The notes beneath the pieces are model-generated. The model saw only the letters and a program-made list of their open reading frames with translations. It did not search any database and was not told the origin of the DNA. Source: Gammaproteobacteria bacterium (lineage in GTDB: Bacteria > Pseudomonadota > Gammaproteobacteria > Pseudomonadales > Azotimanducaceae). From it: DNA of 11,154 nt. Location of the stretch: positions 113,872 to 125,025 of the forward strand of contig PBAA01000009.1 of assembly GCA_002715785.1 (NCBI GenBank). Direction: 5' to 3'. Positions 7,025 to 11,154 of this stretch are shown piece after piece. The position numbers were made by a program, and so were the translations under genes. Within the stretch, counting starts at the first letter, position 1. Each line of letters opens with the position of its first letter.

Positions 7025-8027
7025 CGGCGCGTTCACAGAACATCGCATCGCCGTAGCTGTAGAAACGGTATCCGCGTTCGACCGCTGCCGCATAGACCTG
7101 ACGCATCCGAGCATTCCCAATAAATGCCGACACCAACATAAGCAAAGTCGATCGGGGTAAATGAAAGTTAGTAATCAAAGCGTCTACGCAGTCAAATCGA
7201 AACCCCGGTCGAATGAAAAGACGGGTTTCCCCACAATCATTTCCCGTCCGAGCCGCCGACTCCAAAGCTCTTACCACCGTTGTACCAACGGCGATTACGC
7301 GGCCCTGACAGTGATCGATTTCGCGCCGTGATGAAGGCGGAATGCGGTACCTTTCCGCATGCATGAAATGTTGATTAGGATCCTCGACACGAACGGGCTG
7401 AAACGTGCCAGCTCCAACGTGAAGCGTCACAGGAACGATTTTGGTACCCCGCATACGAATAGCCTCCAAGAGTGCATCGTCAAAGTGTAGGCCGGCGGTC
7501 GGCGCTGCAACGGCCCCAGGCACCCTGCGATAGACCGTTTGATAGCGCTGCTCATCGTCAGGTTCGGCAGCTCGGCCAATATATGGAGGCAACGGAACAT
7601 GTCCATATCGTTCCAAGAAATCGAGTACGTCGATAGGGAATAGGATCCTGGACAGTTCATCTCCGTGACTCAGAACCTCGAGATTCTGGTCGTCAATATG
7701 AACGAGGCGGCCCACCTTTAATGGCTTACTCGCTCGAACATGACAATACGCAATCGTTGGCTCGTCGATTCGCTCTACCAGAATTTCGACGGCGCCGCCG
7801 GTATCTTTTAGTCCGTGAAGTCGTGCCTTGACTACTTTCGTATCGTTGACGACCAGAACGTCCGTTGGCTCGATTAGCTTAATGAAGTCACGAAAGAACC
7901 AGTCCTGCTCCACGTCACCGTCCACGACCATCAGGCGGCTGTCAGTTCGCTTAGACACCGGCTTCTGGGCAATTAGCGTCGGCGGGAGCTCGTAGTCAAA
8001 ATCGGACAAATCGTTTTGAGCGTCCAT
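7017..8027 (-). CDS. queA: S-adenosylmethionine:tRNA ribosyltransferase-isomerase QueA
   Basis: QueA transfers and rearranges the ribosyl part of S-adenosylmethionine onto preQ1-modified tRNA, making epoxyqueuosine right after the Tgt step. The 336-residue protein carries the family blocks in order: SDFDYELPPTLIAQKP (8-23), VVNDTKVVKARLHG (59-72), GHVPLPPYI (142-150), YQTVY (162-166), GAVAAPTAGLHF (171-182), LHVGAGTFQPV (202-212), AVGTT (246-250) and LITNFHLP (284-291). It ends soon after YRFYSYGDAMF, slightly shorter than E. coli (356). The ATG at 8027 is preferred to a TTG two codons earlier; no good Shine-Dalgarno sequence precedes either. It is the first gene of the operon that continues with tgt, yajC, secD and secF, and is divergent from the SDR gene. 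Confidence 0.96.
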   Translation of the reverse strand: MDAQNDLSDFDYELPPTLIAQKPVSKRTDSRLMVVDGDVEQDWFFRDFIKLIEPTDVLVVNDTKVVKARLHGLKDTGGAVEILVERIDEPTIAYCHVRASKPLKVGRLVHIDDQNLEVLSHGDELSRILFPIDVLDFLERYGHVPLPPYIGRAAEPDDEQRYQTVYRRVPGAVAAPTAGLHFDDALLEAIRMRGTKIVPVTLHVGAGTFQPVRVEDPNQHFMHAERYRIPPSSRREIDHCQGRVIAVGTTVVRALESAARTGNDCGETRLFIRPGFRFDCVDALITNFHLPRSTLLMLVSAFIGNARMRQVYAAAVERGYRFYSYGDAMFCERADV

Positions 8028-8062
8028 CAACAACAGTCAACTATCGGTTGTACTAGGCGCGA

Positions 8063-8092
8063 ACCATAGCCTCGTACCAGCGTTCGGAGCAA
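8063..8092 (-). promoter_or_regulatory. Possible promoter of the queA operon
   Basis: On the minus strand TTGCTC (8092..8087) is followed after 18 bp by TATGGT (8068..8063), about 35 bp before the queA ATG. The matches are three and four of six, so this is a weak candidate. A promoter is expected somewhere in this gap because queA is the first gene of its operon and its upstream neighbour is divergent. Confidence 0.3.
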
Positions 8093-8118
8093 CGCATACG
8101 ACTTGGACATCGGCTAAC

Positions 8119-8124
8119 TATTAT
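8119..8124 (+). promoter_or_regulatory. Possible -10 element of the SDR gene
   Basis: TATTAT matches five of six bases of the sigma70 -10 consensus and would start transcription near 8131, 31 bp before the chosen ATG at 8162. I see no good -35 at 16-18 bp. If used, it would exclude the ATG at 8123, which overlaps it. Confidence 0.3.
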
Positions 8125-8148
8125 GAGTAACGTAGAAAATTCAATCGC

Positions 8149-8152
8149 GAGG
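8149..8152 (+). promoter_or_regulatory. Ribosome binding site supporting the SDR start at 8162
   Basis: GAGG lies 9 bp before the ATG at 8162. No comparable site precedes the in-frame ATG at 8123. Confidence 0.5.
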
Positions 8153-8161
8153 CCTAACAAA

Positions 8162-8965
8162 ATGACGAATCGCCTGGACAACAAAGTCGCCGTCGTCACC
8201 GGTGGTAACAGCGGTATCGGCGAAGACACCGCGACACTATTTGCCGAAGAAGGGGCGCACGTGATTCTCATGGCGCGCCGAGAGTCAGAAGGTCGCGAAG
8301 TCGAAGCTCGCATTAATGAAGCTGGTGGTAACGCCCAATTTATTGCCTGCGACGTTGGCGATGTCGAATCCGTATCAAGTGCTATTAACGTAGCGGCAGA
8401 GGTACACGGAAGGATCGACGTGCTCTTTAATAACGCTGGGGGCGGAGGAGGAGGCAATTTTCCGAACGAATCCGACGACGAATGGCACCGCGTCATCAAC
8501 GTCAACCTTACCGGTACGTTTTTTGTCAGCCGTGCCGCGTGGCCGCACCTGATTGCCGCCGGGGGTGGCGCCATTGTCAACATGTCGTCTTTGGCCGCCC
8601 AACGTGGATTCAGTTCCAGGATGCAGGACGAATTTGGAGCCACGTCCTCTTCTTACTACGCCGCGAAAGCCGGCGTCGATGCTTTGACGCGCTACATGGC
8701 CGGCGCGGGTGGTCGGCACAACATTCGAGTCAATTGCGTACGCCCAGGCCAGATTCTGACTCCTGGTGCCACGGGAGGCACGGTCAAGAATCCCGACGGC
8801 GGCCACCACGTCTTCGAAAAGATGTTTGATTACGCGCAAATTGTTCAGGGTCCAGGCTATCCACGAGACGTATCGCAACTTGTTTTGTTCTTAGCGTCTG
8901 CAGAATCGCGTTTCATTAACGGCGAAATAATTAACGTCGATGGCGGCGTTGCCGCTAAGATTTAA
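8162..8965 (+). CDS. Classical short-chain dehydrogenase/reductase (SDR), substrate unknown
   Basis: This 267-residue cytoplasmic oxidoreductase interconverts an alcohol and a ketone or aldehyde with NAD(P). All classical SDR marks are present: cofactor loop TGGNSGIG (13-20), Asp64 in ACDVGD, NNAG (90-93), a structural Asn at 115, the catalytic Ser at 142 or 143 in NMSSLAA, and YxxxK as Tyr165 and Lys169. The end FINGEIINVDGG (251-262) is typical of FabG-like and glucose dehydrogenase-like members. Arg39 and Arg40 after the second strand suggest NADP(H), though this is only a tendency. A run of six glycines follows NNA, and a segment of about 20 residues (FSSRMQDEFGATSSS) separates the catalytic Ser and Tyr. 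I start at 8162 because of the upstream GAGG and because 13 extra residues from 8123 add nothing conserved. The next gene begins 3 bp after the stop, so the two probably act together. Confidence 0.88.
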   Translation: MTNRLDNKVAVVTGGNSGIGEDTATLFAEEGAHVILMARRESEGREVEARINEAGGNAQFIACDVGDVESVSSAINVAAEVHGRIDVLFNNAGGGGGGNFPNESDDEWHRVINVNLTGTFFVSRAAWPHLIAAGGGAIVNMSSLAAQRGFSSRMQDEFGATSSSYYAAKAGVDALTRYMAGAGGRHNIRVNCVRPGQILTPGATGGTVKNPDGGHHVFEKMFDYAQIVQGPGYPRDVSQLVLFLASAESRFINGEIINVDGGVAAKI

Positions 8966-8968
8966 CCC

Positions 8969-9865
8969 ATGCGAATCGTTCTGAATGGCCAACAAGCATT
9001 TGGCCAAGCGGTCCTAGAGGCCTTAATCGAACGCGGAGACAATGTGGTCGCCGTGTATTGCGAGCCCGGCGATGCCCCAGGCAGACCGGATCCTCTTCAT
9101 CAATCCGCGTTGGAACACGGTATTCCATTACTCCAACCAAAAAGCTTCAGAGGTGAGCGGGTCCTATCCGAGTTCAAGGACCTAGAGCCCGATCTATGCG
9201 TCATGGCCTACGTTACTCGCATCGTACCGACGAGTTTCCTTAACACACCGGTATACGGGACGATCCAATATCATCCATCCCTACTCCCCGCTCACCGCGG
9301 CCCTAGTTCAATTAACTGGCCGATCATTCAGGGCGAGAAGGAAACCGGTTTAACCATCTTCTGGCCGGATGAGGGGCTGGATACCGGTCCAATTCTGTTG
9401 CAAAAACAAGTAGTAATCGAAGCAGACGACACCCTGGGTAGCCTTTATTTCAACAAACTCTACCCGCTCGGTGTTGAGGCATTACTTGAATCCATCGATC
9501 TCGTCAAAAACGGGAAGGCTCCGCGGATCCTCCAAGACGAATCCGACGCGAGTTACGAAAGCTGGTGCAATGATGACGCGGCGATGATTGATTGGTCTCA
9601 AAGTACGATGAACATTTACAACCTGATACGTGGTTGCAACCCGCAACCAGGGGCGTGGACGGATCACCAAGGGGACATCGTCCGCTTTTACGACGTAAAG
9701 ATTGCTGATATGAACGGTGAGCCCGGATCAATTGTTGCTACCACAAGCGACGGGTTGATCGTTGCTACGGTTGACGGCGCGATCGAAGTCATGCGCCTAC
9801 GTGAGAACGATGGACCTAAAATTCGGGCGATTGATAGCGCACTGGCAGTCGGCACGAGTTTTTAG
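8969..9865 (+). CDS. Formyltransferase-fold protein like the hydrolase domain of 10-formyltetrahydrofolate dehydrogenase
   Basis: The 298-residue protein has the two-domain layout of methionyl-tRNA formyltransferase (Fmt): a Rossmann-like formyl-folate domain to about residue 200 and an Fmt C-terminal domain after it. It resembles, from memory, the N-terminal hydrolase domain of vertebrate ALDH1L1 more than Fmt: YHPSLLPAHRG (101-111), SSINWPIIQGEK (113-124), IFWPDEGLDTG (130-140), LLQK (143-146) and GKAPRILQDESDASYES (182-198). The catalytic His102 and Asp138 are present. The Asn that completes the triad in Fmt is Gln100 here and is Ile in ALDH1L1. The likely reaction is hydrolysis of 10-formyltetrahydrofolate to formate and tetrahydrofolate, or formyl transfer to a small molecule; initiator-tRNA formylation is unlikely. 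There is no carrier or aldehyde dehydrogenase domain in the protein. It follows the SDR gene by 3 bp, with no strong Shine-Dalgarno sequence. Confidence 0.82.
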   Translation: MRIVLNGQQAFGQAVLEALIERGDNVVAVYCEPGDAPGRPDPLHQSALEHGIPLLQPKSFRGERVLSEFKDLEPDLCVMAYVTRIVPTSFLNTPVYGTIQYHPSLLPAHRGPSSINWPIIQGEKETGLTIFWPDEGLDTGPILLQKQVVIEADDTLGSLYFNKLYPLGVEALLESIDLVKNGKAPRILQDESDASYESWCNDDAAMIDWSQSTMNIYNLIRGCNPQPGAWTDHQGDIVRFYDVKIADMNGEPGSIVATTSDGLIVATVDGAIEVMRLRENDGPKIRAIDSALAVGTSF

Positions 9866-10035
9866 TCGCGGTTAAACGTCCAAGGGGTTAGATTTCGGCT
9901 TCGCCGACTCAGTAGAGGGCGTTCCTAGCTCGAACTCTAGAAGATTGCTTTGATACCCGCGACCCGCACAGTCTTTGACCGTCGATGCACCGCACTTCGT
10001 TCCCCCCGATCGATTTGGAGCGAATTTACGCAATC

Positions 10036-10070
10036 GACGGAGGCATGGAATATGATAGCTCCGTCTTTTT
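10036..10070 (+). terminator. Intrinsic terminator-like hairpin
   Basis: GACGGAG (10036-10042) and CTCCGTC (10059-10065) form a perfect 7-bp, GC-rich stem around a 16-nt loop, followed immediately by TTTTT (10066-10070). The loop is longer than in most terminators, but an inner CAT/ATG pairing could shorten it. It would terminate the SDR-hydrolase transcript about 170 bp after its last stop codon. It ends only 23 bp before the PhyH ATG, so it could also act as an attenuator for that gene. Confidence 0.55.
10051..10056 (+). promoter_or_regulatory. Possible -10 element of the PhyH-family gene
   Basis: TATGAT matches five of six bases of the -10 consensus and lies inside the hairpin loop at 10043-10058. 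Transcription would start near 10063, about 30 bp before the ATG at 10094. The nearest -35-like sequence, TTTACG (10025-10030), is 20 bp away, which is too far for a good sigma70 promoter, so this is tentative. Confidence 0.3.
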
Positions 10071-10093
10071 AGTTGCAAGAACGCGAACGCATC

Positions 10094-11154
10094 ATGGGGC
10101 ACAGCGAACCTGGACTCGAACGCATTGTCCGCGTCGAACCTCCTAAGCATCATTTCACATTATTACGAAATCCAGATGGCGACTATCTTGGTTCTGAAGA
10201 TGGCGAACGGCTCGAACTATTTGACCACGTCGACGACAAAGCTATTTGGGAACAATTGGAGTCAGACACTTTCGGTCACCCGGCTAGCAGCATCGAACTT
10301 CATAGCGATCCACATCACGACGGTCATTTACTCTCGCGCGCGGGCATCAAGGTTGGCGCCGACGCAAACCCGTCCGAGGAGGCAGCGACTTACACGGCAC
10401 ACCATGGACCAGCACTGATGCCGAGCGACTATCTCGCCACGTTCCAGGAAAACGGTTGGGTTTGTCTGGCGTCGATCCTAAGTCCCGACATCGTCGACGA
10501 GCTTGAAAGAGTTGCTTGTTGCGGTCGTTGGTCGGACCGAGAGTACGATCGTGAAACACCTTTGTTAAACCAAACCACCGCTTTTGCTCAGGCGGCGGTG
10601 GAACCCGTGTCGCTGTGGTTGATTCGACAGTACTTGTCCACGGAAGAGATCCGCTTAGCTCACTCACCGGGGCTCGCAGTACTTACGCCCGACGATGGCA
10701 AACGAGATGTCCAAGGCTGGCATTCGGATTTCCCCTATCTATGGGGAATAACGAGAAAACGAGATAACGATCAACGCATACCAGCCGGCATGTCTGGCGA
10801 ATTATCGATGGGCGTGCAGCGGAACATATGCGTCTCAGAATTCACCCGCGAGAACGGAGCGACGTGCTTCAAACTTGGCACACACGTCCTGAATTCAGGG
10901 CCGCCCACCGAGTGGGGAACTGGCTCAATATACGCGCAGCGGGGCCACCGGGCAGCTCACGGTCTGCCTTATCAAGGACCCGAAGCAGACATCGTTGAGG
11001 CGCCCGCAGGGAGCATCATCCTGTACGACGCAAGGACGTGGCACAGAGCCGGTGTGAACCGCACTGATCAACGTCGGGCCGCAATATTGCAAGCGATGAC
11101 GCCGAGTTTCCTCATGCCTTTCGGCGACACGAGCCAGCCGTACAAACAGTTCAT
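10094..11154 (+). CDS. Phytanoyl-CoA dioxygenase (PhyH) family Fe(II)/2-oxoglutarate oxygenase, cut by right edge
   Basis: An open frame runs from an ATG at 10094 to the window edge (353 complete codons, no stop). From about residue 109 it reads as a PhyH-family non-heme iron oxygenase, which couples 2-oxoglutarate decarboxylation to hydroxylation of a substrate. MPSDYLATFQENGWVCL (109-125) is the typical family start. The iron ligands His210 and Asp212 lie in GWHSDFPY (208-215) and the distal His317 in WHRAG (316-320), with Arg327 or Arg328 as the likely 2-oxoglutarate anchor. NGATCFKLGTH (254-264) fits the family's conserved GAxxxxxGSH block. Residues 1-108 are polar, acidic and His-rich near 70-79 (HSDPHHDGH) and match nothing I recognise. 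The start could instead be the ATG at 10418, but it has no Shine-Dalgarno sequence and the upstream frame stays open back to a stop at 10070. The substrate is unknown. Confidence 0.85.
   Translation, partial: MGHSEPGLERIVRVEPPKHHFTLLRNPDGDYLGSEDGERLELFDHVDDKAIWEQLESDTFGHPASSIELHSDPHHDGHLLSRAGIKVGADANPSEEAATYTAHHGPALMPSDYLATFQENGWVCLASILSPDIVDELERVACCGRWSDREYDRETPLLNQTTAFAQAAVEPVSLWLIRQYLSTEEIRLAHSPGLAVLTPDDGKRDVQGWHSDFPYLWGITRKRDNDQRIPAGMSGELSMGVQRNICVSEFTRENGATCFKLGTHVLNSGPPTEWGTGSIYAQRGHRAAHGLPYQGPEADIVEAPAGSIILYDARTWHRAGVNRTDQRRAAILQAMTPSFLMPFGDTSQPYKQF

Larger units (their letters stand above)
9866..10093 (+). other. Intergenic region before the PhyH-family gene
   Basis: No supported gene lies in these 228 bp. 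An open frame on the minus strand (9872-10153) has no recognisable product. The region contains a short stem (TCGGC/GCCGA, 9895-9907) without a T tract, and the terminator-like hairpin at 10036-10070 with a -10-like hexamer in its loop. The gap probably ends the SDR-hydrolase transcript and starts that of the PhyH gene. Confidence 0.5.

Noticed and set aside
7025..7120. Longer N-terminus of Tgt (32 extra codons)
   Set aside because: The extra residues fall within the conserved end of queA and do not resemble Tgt, which normally begins at the MFEVLG-like strand.
8053..8643. Long minus-strand open frame (196 codons) antisense to the SDR gene
   Set aside because: It is antisense to a gene with all SDR motifs; its Pro/Ser/Ala/Arg-rich translation is typical of a shadow frame.
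9895..9907. TCGGC/GCCGA hairpin shortly after the hydrolase-like gene
   Set aside because: Five-base stem with no T tract on either strand; not enough for an intrinsic terminator.
9872..10153. Minus-strand open frame of 93 codons covering the gap before the PhyH gene
   Set aside because: No recognisable domain, no ribosome binding site of note, and it overlaps the hairpin and the PhyH start. It looks like a chance frame.
10125..10418. Plus-strand open frame of 97 codons overlapping the PhyH N-terminal region in another frame
   Set aside because: The frame at 10094 continues without interruption into the PhyH domain, while this one is low-complexity (Thr/Arg-rich) and has no homologue I recognise.

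Overview
The window reads as chromosomal DNA of a gammaproteobacterium, by inference from gene content and order. The block queA-tgt-yajC-secD-secF beside suhB, trmJ, iscR and iscS is the arrangement known, with variations, from Pseudomonas and enteric relatives. IscR keeps its ligand cysteines at the E. coli positions, and a well matched type 1 IscR operator lies upstream of it. I cannot name a genus. The last third (about 8.1 kb onward) is accessory and less familiar.

Left part (1-1886, minus strand): trmJ (tRNA Nm32 methyltransferase), a small secreted beta-rich protein of unknown function, then iscR and the first 58 codons of iscS, which runs off the left edge. iscR has its own promoter, overlapped by the operator, so the Fe-S genes are probably autoregulated apart from trmJ. 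suhB (1951-2769) is divergent from trmJ across 64 bp and starts at a GTG with a good ribosome binding site.

Middle part (2776-8027, minus strand): a tight five-gene operon, queA-tgt-yajC-secD-secF. It couples the last steps of queuosine tRNA modification in bacteria (Tgt inserts preQ1, QueA builds epoxyqueuosine) to the SecDF-YajC accessory complex of the Sec translocon. All four junctions overlap. suhB and secF converge with only 6 bp between stop codons.

Right part (8162-11154, plus strand): divergent from queA. A classical SDR oxidoreductase is followed 3 bp later by a standalone protein resembling the hydrolase domain of 10-formyltetrahydrofolate dehydrogenase (ALDH1L1). After a 228-bp gap holding a terminator-like hairpin with a -10-like hexamer in its loop comes a phytanoyl-CoA dioxygenase-family Fe(II)/2-oxoglutarate oxygenase, cut by the right edge and carrying an unrecognised N-terminal region of about 108 residues. 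Oxygenase, dehydrogenase and one-carbon folate enzyme together suggest, as inference only, an oxidative route that releases a one-carbon unit. This is the most promising place for something undescribed. No tRNA, rRNA, CRISPR array, insertion sequence or attachment site was seen.
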